Origin: an uncultured Lachnospiraceae bacterium
Lineage (GTDB): Bacteria; Bacillota; Clostridia; Lachnospirales; Lachnospiraceae
NCBI GenBank assembly: GCA_902763335.1
Contig: CACWRR010000007.1
Location: forward strand, 1 to 55,932
DNA length: 55,932 nucleotides
Direction: 5' to 3'
Shown here in pieces: positions 44,106 through 52,249 of the stretch (the stretch's first letter is position 1; every line of letters begins with the position of its first letter). The translations under genes and the position numbers were made by a program. The notes beneath the pieces were generated by a model, which was not told where the DNA came from, did not search any database, and saw nothing but the letters and a program-made list of their open reading frames with translations.

Positions 44106-44885
44106 ATGATTAGCTCTACATCAAATTCACAGGTAAAAAATTTAATACAGCTTTTAAATAAACCTAAGGCCCGCAGGGAACAGGATGTTTTTGTTGTCGA
44201 AGGCATTAAAATGTTTCTTGAGACACCTGTGGACAGGCTTGTGAAAATATATGTATCAGAGAAGTTCATATCAAATCCATCCGGACGTGAAAGTCTGGAT
44301 GGATTTTCGTATGAAGTAATAAGAGACGATATTTTCAGGCATGTTTCAGACACTGTTAATCCACAGGGAATCCTTGCAGTTGTGAAGAGAAAAGAGACCG
44401 GGATAGATGAGATTATAAAAAGCAAGGGAAAGAATACATTTCTTATATTGGAAAATCTTCAGGATCCTGGAAACCTTGGAACTATTATGAGAACTGCCGA
44501 GGGCGCAGGAGTGAGCGGTATAATTATGGCAGGCAATACGGTTGACATATATAACCCTAAGGTTATTCGCTCTACTATGGGAGCAATATACAGGGTTCCT
44601 TTTATGTATACTAATGATACGGAAGATGTCATAATGAAGCTTAAAAAGAACAATGTGGTGGTTGCTGCAGCACACCTTAAAGGAAAACGAAATTACTTTA
44701 ATGAGGATTTTAATAGAAGCGTTGCGTTTATAATTGGAAATGAGTCGAACGGTATAAGTGATAAGACAGCGGATATGGCTGATTTGCTGGTGAAGATACC
44801 TATGGAAGGAATGGTTGAATCACTTAATGCATCCGTTGCGGCTTCACTTCTTATGTATGAAGCGTATCGTCAGAAAAATGCATAA
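44106..44885 (+). CDS. TrmH/SpoU-family rRNA 2'-O-methyltransferase
   Basis: A 259-aa SPOUT methyltransferase. The N-terminal substrate-binding domain (about 1-95) starts with NSQVKNLIQLLNKPKARREQ. The knotted SAM-binding domain has ILENLQDPGNLGTIMRTAEG, IIGNESNGIS and IPMEGMVESLNASVAASLL (motifs 1-3). It is likely to methylate 23S rRNA; the exact nucleotide cannot be told. No clear SD is present; it starts 2 bp after pfkA, so translation is probably coupled. Confidence 0.93.
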   Translation: MISSTSNSQVKNLIQLLNKPKARREQDVFVVEGIKMFLETPVDRLVKIYVSEKFISNPSGRESLDGFSYEVIRDDIFRHVSDTVNPQGILAVVKRKETGIDEIIKSKGKNTFLILENLQDPGNLGTIMRTAEGAGVSGIIMAGNTVDIYNPKVIRSTMGAIYRVPFMYTNDTEDVIMKLKKNNVVVAAAHLKGKRNYFNEDFNRSVAFIIGNESNGISDKTADMADLLVKIPMEGMVESLNASVAASLLMYEAYRQKNA

Positions 44886-44926
44886 AAAAAGATTGTCACT
44901 GATTTAACGGTGACAATCTTTTTTTA
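44884..44926. terminator. bidirectional terminator
   Basis: AAAAAAAGATTGTCAC and GTGACAATCTTTTTTT form a perfect 16-bp stem with a 10-nt loop, ending the pfkA-methyltransferase unit and the convergent DUF6465-like gene. Confidence 0.93.
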
Positions 44927-44931
44927 TGGTT

Positions 44932-45393
44932 TTATAAGTATATAAAGTAATTTCCATTAGATAAACCATTTACAACAAAATATGCTTTTGACTCTTCCGG
45001 CTTTATGTAAAGCTCAATAGTTTTAATCTCTGAAAGTTTTCCTTCGAACTGTTCTACCCAGACTTTTTTAACTTCTTCTAAAAGATTGTCTGTGAAGATT
45101 TCTTTTCCGCCGTACTGAACTGCAACGCGTGATTTAATCTCTGCCTTCTTAGCAGTTGCCTTCTTTGTTGTAGTTGATTTTGCAGCAGTTTTAGTAGTAG
45201 TCTTCTTAGCAGCAGTCTTCTTTGTTGTAGCAGCTGGAGCCTCGGCTACAGATTCAGCGGCCTTAGTAGCAGTTGTTTTCTCAGCTTCTTTTGCTGCGGT
45301 AGTAGTTTTAGCTGTTGTATCAGCTGTGGTTGCTGCGGCAGCAGCAGTTTTTACAGTGGCTGTTGTTGTCTCTGTACTCTTTGACTTTGCCAT
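44932..45393 (-). CDS. DUF6465-like protein with Ala/Thr/Lys-rich tail region
   Basis: A 153-aa protein. Residues about 1-85 are low-complexity Ala/Thr/Lys (many TTTKKATAKK-type blocks), resembling histone H1-like tails that bind nucleic acid. The C-terminal about 65 residues form a small folded domain (VAVQYGGKEIFTDNLLEEV, then IELYIKPEESKAYFVVN) matching what I recall as DUF6465 of Lachnospiraceae. ATG 45393 is favoured, 11 nt after GGAGG; ATG 45402 would be 2 nt from it. The function is unknown; a nucleoid-associated role is inference. Confidence 0.75.
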   Translation of the reverse strand: MAKSKSTETTTATVKTAAAAATTADTTAKTTTAAKEAEKTTATKAAESVAEAPAATTKKTAAKKTTTKTAAKSTTTKKATAKKAEIKSRVAVQYGGKEIFTDNLLEEVKKVWVEQFEGKLSEIKTIELYIKPEESKAYFVVNGLSNGNYFIYL

Positions 45394-45539
45394 AATATTC
45401 ATTTCCTCCTTACTTATAGAAGATATACTTCTGCATAGATAATACCCCTATATTATAAAATTTGCAACAATTTCTGTAATATTTTTAATATTTTCATAAA
45501 AAAAAGCTATATTGTCATCTTAATTTGTACAAAATAGGC

Positions 45540-45715
45540 AGTTGAACTGAAGGAATGTTTCGGAGTTACGCAGCGTGATGTTAAGGTTAAAAGCATCTGT
45601 CACCAAAGTGACAGATGGGTACAGGATAACGGCAGTCACAGGTAAAAAATTATTTTTCCCTGTGGCTGTCGTTTCTCTGCACCAACCGGGCTGCCGTATG
45701 GCAGCCGGTTCTTTT
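45540..45715 (+). ncRNA. candidate structured RNA of three hairpins ending in a terminator
   Basis: This lies in a 460-bp gap. Hairpin A is CATCTGTCAC-caaa-GTGACAGATG (45594-45617), perfect. Hairpin B has ACGGCAGTCACAGG facing CCTGTGGCTGTCGT (45629-45672), closed by an A/T run. Hairpin C is AACCGG-CTGCC/GGCAGCCGGTT (45684-45710), GC-rich and followed by CTTTT, so it can terminate transcription. The hydrolase gene has its own promoter downstream of this terminator, so the structure is not simply its leader. No convincing promoter or known RNA family was recognised, and the 5' end is a guess. Confidence 0.5.
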
Positions 45716-45761
45716 AACTTAACTATATGCGAAGCAACATTTCACTGCATCAACCGAAAAC

Positions 45762-45790
45762 TTGACAAAACTAAAATAGTCTGCTAGAAT
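45762..45790 (+). promoter_or_regulatory. promoter of the SH3/cell-wall hydrolase gene
   Basis: TTGACA (45762-45767), 17 nt, TAGAAT (45785-45790), about 70 bp before the start codon. Confidence 0.8.
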
Positions 45791-45858
45791 ACTTCTGTAA
45801 CAAATGTAACAATTTTGTAACAAATAGAAACAGAAAATTAACTTTTAGGAGGTAAGTC

Positions 45859-47076
45859 ATGAATTTGAGAAGTAGAAAGGTAGCTGTCATATTATCGGCC
45901 GCAGCGTGTGCAGCCATAATAACATGTATAGTTATTTTTAACGGAACTGCCAAAACTACAACAGAAAATTCACGCAGTATCGCTAAAGAGACAGAAGAGA
46001 CTACAGAGAGCAAAAATATATTAGCAGACATCGAGGCTAACAGACCTATACTGGTCGGAGCAAAAGAAGATGAGATAATCGAAAAGCAGTCAGAGGAAAA
46101 TGAGGAAGCAAAACAGGCTGAACAGTCTACAGAGGCTCAGAAAGCAGAGACACAGCCGGAGACAGAAGCACCTTCACCATACGAGAACAAATTCATTGTG
46201 AACGTGAATGAGTATCTTAATATAAGAAGTGCAGCAGATGAGAACTCAGAAGTAGTCGGAAAGCTTTACGAGGGAGCCGGCGGAGACATCCTTGAAAAAG
46301 GAGAGCAGTGGACACACATTTCATCAGGAAGTGTGGAGGGATATGTATCAAACGATTATATTCTTACCGGTAAGGATGCAGAAAGCAAAATCAGTGAAGT
46401 GGGAACACCTACTGCAACAGTAACCGCTGATAATATACGTGTAAGAGAGACACCGGATGCGAACGGTAAGATATATGGTCTTGCAGACATAAATGAAGAA
46501 TTTGTATGCAGCAATATATTAGACGGCTGGATTGAGATTCAGTATGACGGCGGTGCAGCATATATATCATCAGAATTCACATCAGTGGAAATGAAGATTA
46601 AACAGGCAGTTTCCATAGAGGAAGAAAATGCCAGATTGCTTGCCGAGGCAAAAGAGCAGGAAAAGACAGTACAGGAAGAAAGATTTGAGGAGACAGTACA
46701 GACAGATGCATATAATGTTTCATATGATGACGCATATCTTTTAGCATGTCTTGTATATGCTGAAGCAGGAAGCGAACCATACGAAGGCAAACTTGCAACT
46801 GCAAACATTGTACTTAACAGATTGAACAGTGGAAAATATGGAAATACAATCAGTGATGTAATAAATGCACCGGGTCAGTTTTCAGTAGTGAGACTTGGAA
46901 CATTTGCAGCAGCACTTTCAAGCGGACCTAATTCACAGTCGATACAGGCTGCTAACGAGGCACTTTCAGGTGTAAACAATGTACCTTCATATAGAAGCTT
47001 TTGTTCATTATCACATGCAAATTATGGAGCATACAATTCATATACTGTAATTGGAAATCAGGTATATTATAATTAA
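45859..47076 (+). CDS. secreted SH3b cell-wall hydrolase (SleB/Hydrolase_2 type)
   Basis: A 405-aa exported protein. There is an N-terminal signal anchor (VAVILSAAACAAIITCIVIF), then a Glu/Thr/Gln-rich linker (about 30-110). Two bacterial SH3 domains (about 115-175 and 180-245, each with an NIRSAAD/NIRVRET motif) bind the wall. A coiled linker leads to a C-terminal SleB-like hydrolase (about 285-405) with catalytic Glu in VYAEAGSEPYEGKLATANIV. It probably cleaves peptidoglycan on the cell surface; sporulation is not required by the sequence. It is a single-gene unit with its own promoter and terminator. Confidence 0.9.
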   Translation: MNLRSRKVAVILSAAACAAIITCIVIFNGTAKTTTENSRSIAKETEETTESKNILADIEANRPILVGAKEDEIIEKQSEENEEAKQAEQSTEAQKAETQPETEAPSPYENKFIVNVNEYLNIRSAADENSEVVGKLYEGAGGDILEKGEQWTHISSGSVEGYVSNDYILTGKDAESKISEVGTPTATVTADNIRVRETPDANGKIYGLADINEEFVCSNILDGWIEIQYDGGAAYISSEFTSVEMKIKQAVSIEEENARLLAEAKEQEKTVQEERFEETVQTDAYNVSYDDAYLLACLVYAEAGSEPYEGKLATANIVLNRLNSGKYGNTISDVINAPGQFSVVRLGTFAAALSSGPNSQSIQAANEALSGVNNVPSYRSFCSLSHANYGAYNSYTVIGNQVYYN

Positions 47077-47079
47077 TAG

Positions 47080-47129
47080 AGCAGCCGGCGGTAATCTGTG
47101 CCACAGACAGGTATCTGCCGGCTGTTTTT
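47080..47129 (+). terminator. terminator of the hydrolase gene
   Basis: AGCAGCCGGC...GCCGGCTGTTTTTA encloses a second pairing (CTGTG/CACAG), then a T run. Confidence 0.85.
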
Positions 47130-47235
47130 ATATACTTATTTTTTGCTTGTAAAATATCGGGTTATGGGGTATCATAGTTATAATTGTTACAGATAATGAT
47201 GTTTAAAAAATTATATGATGGAAGGGATGAGACAT

Positions 47236-47679
47236 ATGGAGATTAACCCTATATTCTGGCTCATACTGCTGATCATATTTATCGTGTTTGAACTGATTAC
47301 TCTCGGCCTTACAACGATATGGTTTGCCGGAGGAGCACTTGTGGCATATATTCTCAGTGTAGCCGGGATAAATGAGATAATACAGATAATCATATTTTTT
47401 GTTGTGTCATTTGCACTTCTTATATTTACGAGACCGTTGGCACAGAAATATGTAAATAAAAATGCGACAAAGACCAACATTGAAGCCGCTGTGGGTAAGA
47501 CTGCCAAAGTTATAGAGAGAATCGATAATATAAACGGCACCGGTAAGGCAGTCATGGACGGTGAAGAGTGGATGGCACGTACCGAGAATGATGATGAGAT
47601 AATAGAAGTCGGAGAGCTTGTTACGGTCATAGAAGTAAAAGGTGTAAAAATTATGGTTAAAAAGAAGGAGAATGAGTGA
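47236..47679 (+). CDS. NfeD-like membrane protein
   Basis: A 147-aa short-form NfeD protein. Three membrane segments lie at about residues 5-75 (IFWLILLIIFIVFELIT, LTTIWFAGGALVAYIL, IQIIIFFVVSFALLI). A soluble OB-fold domain (about 85-145) follows, with GRTAKVIERIDN-like sequence and GELVTVIEVKG. NfeD proteins pair with SPFH proteins in membrane microdomains. Here the partner gene overlaps by 1 nt. ATG 47236 is favoured by GGAAGGG at 47220. Confidence 0.9.
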   Translation: MEINPIFWLILLIIFIVFELITLGLTTIWFAGGALVAYILSVAGINEIIQIIIFFVVSFALLIFTRPLAQKYVNKNATKTNIEAAVGKTAKVIERIDNINGTGKAVMDGEEWMARTENDDEIIEVGELVTVIEVKGVKIMVKKKENE

Positions 47680-48608
47680 TGGGAAACGGTTTTATAGGTT
47701 TTATTATTATAATAGCGGTTATATTGGCAATATGTGTTTCGTGCATTAAGATAGTACCGCAGGCACAGGCTTTTGTAATAGAGAGGCTTGGAGGATATAA
47801 GTCAACATGGTCTGTAGGTCTTCATTTTAAAGTACCTTTTATTGACAGGGTTGCCAGAAGAGTTCCTCTTAAGGAGCAGGTAGTGGACTTCCCACCGCAG
47901 TCAGTTATCACTAAGGATAATGTTACAATGCAGATAGATACAGTCATTTATTTTCAGATTACGGACCCTAAGCTTTATTCATATGGTGTTGAAAATCCGA
48001 TAATGGCTATTGAAAATCTTACAGCTACAACCCTCAGAAATATAATCGGTGATCTTGAACTTGATGAAACACTTACTTCAAGAGAAACGATAAATGGAAG
48101 TATGAGAGATTTGCTTGATGTGGCAACAGACCCATGGGGAATAAAGGTAAAACGAGTTGAGGTTAAAAACATTATTCCTCCGGCAGCCATAAGAGATGCC
48201 ATGGAAAAACAGATGAAGGCAGAACGTGAAAGACGTGAGGCAATACTTAAAGCAGAGGGTGAGAAGAAATCAACCATCCTTGTGGCAGAAGGTAATAAGG
48301 CATCGGCAATTCTTGATGCTGAGGCAGAGAAAGAGGCAGCCATACTCAGGGCTGAAGCTAAGAAAGAGGCAATGATACGTGAAGCAGAAGGTCAGGCACA
48401 GGCAATACGTGCAGTTCAGCAGGCTAATGCAGAAGGAATAAGATATATAAAGGAAGCCGGTGCTGATGATACGGTTATACAGTTAAAGAGTCTTGAGGCA
48501 TTTGCAAAAGCAGCTGATGGCCAGGCAACAAAGATAATCATACCTTCAGATATTCAGGGAATTGCCGGAACTGTTAAAGCAGTTACAGAGGTAATAAAAG
48601 ATAATTAA
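47679..48608 (+). CDS. SPFH/stomatin-like protein (QmcA type)
   Basis: A 309-aa membrane-associated scaffold. An N-terminal membrane helix precedes the SPFH domain (about 25-210; VPFIDRVARRVPLKEQVVDF). A long Ala/Glu coiled coil (about 190-250, repeated EAEKEAAILRAEAKKEA) drives oligomerisation. With NfeD it probably forms a raft-like assembly acting on membrane protein quality control. Its ATG overlaps the nfeD stop (TGATG). The unit ends at the terminator 48624-48650. Confidence 0.92.
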   Translation: MGNGFIGFIIIIAVILAICVSCIKIVPQAQAFVIERLGGYKSTWSVGLHFKVPFIDRVARRVPLKEQVVDFPPQSVITKDNVTMQIDTVIYFQITDPKLYSYGVENPIMAIENLTATTLRNIIGDLELDETLTSRETINGSMRDLLDVATDPWGIKVKRVEVKNIIPPAAIRDAMEKQMKAERERREAILKAEGEKKSTILVAEGNKASAILDAEAEKEAAILRAEAKKEAMIREAEGQAQAIRAVQQANAEGIRYIKEAGADDTVIQLKSLEAFAKAADGQATKIIIPSDIQGIAGTVKAVTEVIKDN

Positions 48609-48623
48609 TATTATGAATATAAA

Positions 48624-48650
48624 CCGGACGGGGCAACCTGTCCGGATTTT
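48624..48650 (+). terminator. terminator of the NfeD-SPFH operon
   Basis: CCGGACGGG and CCTGTCCGG form a 9-bp stem with one wobble and a short loop, then ATTTT. Confidence 0.85.
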
Positions 48651-48667
48651 GCATAAAAATATATTTT

Positions 48668-48827
48668 GGAATGGAGATAGTATGAAATATCACGCTGATG
48701 CATGATATTTCATACGGCTAATTGTGCCGCAGGCGTCGCAATTAGCTTTTTATCGCAGAGCAAAATTTAAGATTTTGCTCGCGATTCTTCCGACGCATAG
48801 CGTCTGCAGAATGGAGATTGTATAAAA
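48668..48827 (+). repeat. multi-hairpin SD-flanked element, copy 2 (before argF)
   Basis: The left boundary is GGAATGGAGATAGTATG and the right one is GAATGGAGATTGTAT, near-identical copies of the SD region. Hairpin 1 begins at ATG 48682: ATGAAATATCA / TGATATTTCAT (48682-48713), with inner GC-tgat-GC as in copy 1. Hairpin 2 is GCTAATTG/CAATTAGC (48717-48746). Hairpin 3 is ATCGC-a-GAGCAAAAT / ATTTTGCTC-GCGAT (48752-48785). Stem 4 is GACGC/GCGTC (48792-48804). The ATG opens only seven codons. The primary sequence differs from copies 1 and 3 while the order of stems is kept. Confidence 0.65.
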
Positions 48828-49829
48828 ATGAAAAGAATGGATTTGACAGGAAGAAACTTTTTAACACTTAAAGATTTTACGACAGAAGAGATAGAGTATA
48901 TGATTGACCTTGCTGCAGAGCTTAAGGACAAGAAAAAGAACGGTGTAATGATGGACAAGTACCGTGATAAAAATATCGCACTTATATTTGAAAAAACAAG
49001 TACAAGAACAAGATGTTCATTTGAGGTTGCAGCCCATGACCTTGGAATGGGTTCGACATATCTTGATCCTTCAGGCTCACAGATTGGTAAAAAAGAAAGT
49101 ATTGCAGATACAGCAAGAGTACTTGGCAGAATGTTTGACGGTATAGAATACAGAGGTTTTGAGCAGTCTATAGTAGAAGAACTTGCCAAATATGCAGGTG
49201 TTCCTGTATGGAACGGACTTACAAATGAATATCACCCGACACAGATGCTTGCAGATATGCTCACCATAAGAGAGCATTTAGGTGAACTTAAGGGACTCAA
49301 GCTTGTATACATGGGTGATGCAAGATACAATATGGGTAATTCGCTTATGATAGCATGTGCAAAACTCGGTATGCATTTCGTAGCATGCTCTTCAAAGGAA
49401 TATTTCCCAAATGAAGAACTTGTAAATGAGTGCAAAGAATTTGCGAAGGCAACAGGCGCAACTATAACTCTTACAGAAGACGTTATGGAAGGAACTAAGG
49501 ATGCGGATGTAATATATACTGATGTGTGGGTATCTATGGGAGAGCCTGAGGAAGTATGGGCACAGAGAATCAAATCTCTTCTTCCGTATCAGGTTAATAA
49601 GAAAGTTATGGATAATGCAAAAGATACGGCAATATTTATGCACTGTCTCCCTGCATTCCATGATCATAAGACAAAGATAGGAAAAGAAGTCGGTGAGAAA
49701 TTCGGACTTGATGCGCTTGAAGTAACGGATGAAGTATTTGAGTCAGCACAGTCAGTTGTATTTGATGAGGCAGAGAACCGTATGCATACTATAAAAGCTG
49801 TTATGGTGGCAACACTCGGAGAGCGATAA
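48828..49829 (+). CDS. argF: ornithine carbamoyltransferase
   Basis: A 333-aa enzyme joining carbamoyl phosphate and ornithine to give citrulline. The carbamoyl-phosphate site is [15 protein letters not shown], followed by HPTQ (in [12 protein letters not shown]). The ornithine site is in VWVSMGE-like sequence, and the catalytic HCLPAFHD lies near residue 270. It is the usual length. Other arginine genes are not adjacent, so biosynthetic versus arginine-deiminase use cannot be told. Its SD is supplied by the end of the structured element. Confidence 0.95.
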   Translation: MKRMDLTGRNFLTLKDFTTEEIEYMIDLAAELKDKKKNGVMMDKYRDKNIALIFEKTSTRTRCSFEVAAHDLGMGSTYLDPSGSQIGKKESIADTARVLGRMFDGIEYRGFEQSIVEELAKYAGVPVWNGLTNEYHPTQMLADMLTIREHLGELKGLKLVYMGDARYNMGNSLMIACAKLGMHFVACSSKEYFPNEELVNECKEFAKATGATITLTEDVMEGTKDADVIYTDVWVSMGEPEEVWAQRIKSLLPYQVNKKVMDNAKDTAIFMHCLPAFHDHKTKIGKEVGEKFGLDALEVTDEVFESAQSVVFDEAENRMHTIKAVMVATLGER

Positions 49830-49875
49830 GACGATATGTAAATGGAGCAGAGCGTCTACGGAATAGGAGGTAGTA

Positions 49876-50157
49876 ATGAAGTCCGGAAGAAGATATGGCA
49901 CGATTGCCAATGTCCTTGACATTGTTAATATAATAATTGCAATGCTTATTGTTGTATGTACGGTGTTTTTGTTTGTGGATCTTAAGGAAAACGAAAAGCT
50001 GTTTACTGTTGTATTTTTACTTGCGACGGTTATGAATGTGGACATGGCTGTTAAATATTATAAAAGAGTTGATATTCCGAGAACTGTTGCATTGTCTTTA
50101 TTTGCATTGCTGCTTTTAGTTTTATCGGTTTTAAGTTTTGTAACTTTGTGGATATAG
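49876..50157 (+). CDS. small three-TM membrane protein, unknown
   Basis: A 93-aa protein with three hydrophobic segments (about 13-37, 43-61, 69-92), separated by short charged turns (DLKENEK, KRVDIPR). It starts at ATG 49876 after AGGAGG. I do not recognise a family. It lies between argF and birA in the same direction, and its leader carries the recurrent CGTCTACGGAATAGGAG motif. Confidence 0.7.
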   Translation: MKSGRRYGTIANVLDIVNIIIAMLIVVCTVFLFVDLKENEKLFTVVFLLATVMNVDMAVKYYKRVDIPRTVALSLFALLLLVLSVLSFVTLWI

Positions 50158-50175
50158 TTAAACGTCCATTGAACA

Positions 50176-50335
50176 GAAATGAGGATTAGTATGAAAAATA
50201 TGCTCGATAGCATATTTTTCATACGGTTATTTGTTTCGGAGCGAAAACAAATAACCATTTATTGCAGAAGAAAAATCGCCTTCGCGAATTTTTCTTCGCG
50301 TCTTCGCGATAAAATCGCTCAGAAATGAGGATATC
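50176..50335 (+). repeat. multi-hairpin SD-flanked element, copy 3 (before birA)
   Basis: The direct repeat CAGAAATGAGGAT brackets the element (50174-50186 and 50320-50332), each copy containing the SD. Hairpin 1 is a perfect 13-bp stem that starts at ATG 50191: ATGAAAAATATGC-tcgata-GCATATTTTTCAT (to 50222). Hairpin 2 has GGTTATTTGTTT facing AAACAAATAACC. Hairpin 3 is GAAGAAAAAT/ATTTTTCTTC enclosing CGC-cttc-GCG. GCGAT/ATCGC is last. Changed stem pairs relative to copy 1 are compensated on both sides. The ATG opens 45 codons to TGA 50326-50328, whose bases form part of the birA SD. Confidence 0.75.
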
Positions 50336-51136
50336 ATGTTATCTGAGGAAAATATTAGAAGTAAAATGAAGACCGCAAGATGCGGAAGTAATGTTGTGTA
50401 TCTGTATGAGACAGGCTCAACAAATGATTATGCTAAATCGATTGCACATGAGGCACAGGATGGAACACTGGTGGTTGCCGACTGTCAGGTAAGCGGAAAG
50501 GGCCGGCTTGGAAGAAACTGGAACTCGCCTCATGGCGTAGGAATATTTATGTCACTCATCTTGAAGGATGGACTTAAGGCTGATAAAGCGCCCATGATTA
50601 CCATAGTAGCTGCCATGGCTGTAATGAAAGCGTTAGACAGACAGTGTGATAACAGTACGGATGTAAGTATAAAATGGCCGAATGATATAGTGATAAACGG
50701 TAAGAAGGTCTGTGGTATTCTTACGGAAATGAAGACAGTGGGCGACAGTTCACAGTATGTTGTTGTAGGAATAGGAATAAATGTAAATAATGAAAGTTTT
50801 GCAGATGATATAAGCCGTGTTGCCACATCGATGTACATAGAAGAAGGCAAAAGGTTTGACAGGTCAGATATAGTCTGTGATGTTATGGAAGAATTTGAAA
50901 AATATTATGGAATGTTTCTTGAAAATGAAAATCTTTCTTCTATAAAAGAGGAATATAACAGCCGGCTGGTAAACATGAATAATGAAGTGGAGATAATAAG
51001 ACAGGATGGAAACTACAGGGCACAGTCACTAGGAATGGATGAAGATGGAGGACTGATAGTGCGCAGACAGGATGGAAGTCTTGAGACCGTGGTTTCGGGA
51101 GAAGTTTCAGTAAGAGGAGTTTACGGGTATGTGTGA
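50336..51136 (+). CDS. birA: biotin-[acetyl-CoA-carboxylase] ligase
   Basis: A 266-aa monofunctional biotin ligase without the N-terminal DNA-binding domain found in BirA repressors. The catalytic core has GRLGRNWNSPHGVGIFMSL (biotinyl-AMP loop) and KWPNDIVINGKKVCGIL. The C-terminal about 50 residues form the small SH3-like cap. It would biotinylate carboxyl-carrier proteins but not repress transcription. Its ATG 50336 has its SD inside the right copy of the element's direct repeat. The next gene overlaps by 8 nt. Confidence 0.94.
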   Translation: MLSEENIRSKMKTARCGSNVVYLYETGSTNDYAKSIAHEAQDGTLVVADCQVSGKGRLGRNWNSPHGVGIFMSLILKDGLKADKAPMITIVAAMAVMKALDRQCDNSTDVSIKWPNDIVINGKKVCGILTEMKTVGDSSQYVVVGIGINVNNESFADDISRVATSMYIEEGKRFDRSDIVCDVMEEFEKYYGMFLENENLSSIKEEYNSRLVNMNNEVEIIRQDGNYRAQSLGMDEDGGLIVRRQDGSLETVVSGEVSVRGVYGYV

Positions 51137-51464
51137 TGAGAAAAAAATATTGTGTGGAGCCAACTCATATGAGCAGAAATATTATCTGAATGATGAATTT
51201 TCAAAGCTCCCGGAAAGTATAAGAAATGAATTGCAGATAATGTGTGTGGTATTTACCGAAGAAATAGGAGGAATCATTATTCTCCAGTTTGATTCTGAGG
51301 GAAATCTGGAAATAGATGTGCAGTCAGATGAAGCGGATTATCTGTTTGACGAGATAGGATGCGGGCTAAAGATAAAGCAGATGCAGCAGGAAAAACGTGA
51401 TTTATTTGAGGCATTGGAAATGTATTACAAAGTGTTTTTCCTTGGAATGGAGGTAAAAGAATAG
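51129..51464 (+). CDS. DUF6145-like protein
   Basis: A 111-aa soluble acidic protein overlapping birA by 8 nt and coaX by 1 nt. The pattern [20 protein letters not shown], then [17 protein letters not shown] and [27 protein letters not shown], matches what I recall of the DUF6145 family of Lachnospiraceae. No catalytic motif is seen. Its tight coupling between birA and coaX suggests a cofactor-related role, but nothing direct supports it. Confidence 0.7.
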   Translation: MCDEKKILCGANSYEQKYYLNDEFSKLPESIRNELQIMCVVFTEEIGGIIILQFDSEGNLEIDVQSDEADYLFDEIGCGLKIKQMQQEKRDLFEALEMYYKVFFLGMEVKE

Positions 51465-52237
51465 TGTTACTTGTTATTGATATTGGAAATACAAATGTTA
51501 CATTTGGTGTATTTGAAAAAAAAGAGATAAAGACTACTTTCAGAATAACCACAAAAATATCAAGAACCTCAGATGAGTACGGATTGCTTATATGTGATCT
51601 GCTTCTGAAAAAATCTATAGATATTGATGATATTGAAGATATTATAATATCGTCAGTTGTTCCGAATGTTATGCACTCGTTTCAGAATGGTATAATTAAG
51701 TATTTAAATAAAAAACCTATAGTGGTAGAACCGGGAACAAAGACCGGCATAAAGATTACCCTTACCAATCCGAGGGAAGTGGGAGCAGACAGAATAGTTG
51801 ATGCTGTAGGAGCATATTTTATATATGGGGGTCCTGTACTTGTTATCGATTATGGAACGGCTACCACATATGACTATATTTCAGGAGACGGAGCATTTTC
51901 AGCAGGAGTTATCACGACTGGTATACGAAGTTCAGCGAAAGAGTTGTCACAGGACGCAGCAAAACTTCCTGAGATAGAGATAAAGAGACCGGATACGATC
52001 CTTGCAAAAGATACGATAAGAAGTATGCAGGCCGGATTGTTCTATGGTTATGTCGGACAGACTGAATACATAATAGATAAGTTCAAGGAAGAAACCGGCA
52101 TTTCTGATATGAAGGTTGTGGCCACAGGAGGACTCGGCAAGATTATATCAGAGGCAACCGAAAAGATAGATTATTATGATGCAAATCTTACACTTCACGG
52201 ACTGAGAATATTATATGAGAAATATAAAAGTGCTTAG
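51464..52237 (+). CDS. coaX: type III pantothenate kinase
   Basis: A 257-aa kinase for the first step of CoA synthesis, of the K+-dependent acetyl-CoA-insensitive class. The ASKHA signatures are [41 protein letters not shown] and [14 protein letters not shown] (phosphate loops and catalytic Asp). GTG 51464 overlaps the preceding stop (TAGTG). It is 12 bp upstream of dusB. Confidence 0.95.
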   Translation: MLLVIDIGNTNVTFGVFEKKEIKTTFRITTKISRTSDEYGLLICDLLLKKSIDIDDIEDIIISSVVPNVMHSFQNGIIKYLNKKPIVVEPGTKTGIKITLTNPREVGADRIVDAVGAYFIYGGPVLVIDYGTATTYDYISGDGAFSAGVITTGIRSSAKELSQDAAKLPEIEIKRPDTILAKDTIRSMQAGLFYGYVGQTEYIIDKFKEETGISDMKVVATGGLGKIISEATEKIDYYDANLTLHGLRILYEKYKSA

Positions 52238-52249
52238 GAATATAAAGTT

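Noticed and set aside
45403-45858. Known riboswitch or T-box in the gap before the cell-wall hydrolase
   Set aside because: I found no T-box sequence (AGGGTGGAACCGCG), no purine, TPP, SAM or cobalamin core, and the hydrolase has its own promoter downstream of the hairpins.
50191-50328. 45-aa leader peptide as a conserved gene (also 47 codons at 39435)
   Set aside because: The frame is not conserved: the argF copy stops after seven codons, and in the dnaE copy the corresponding amino-acid sequence lies in another frame. Structure, not coding, is shared.
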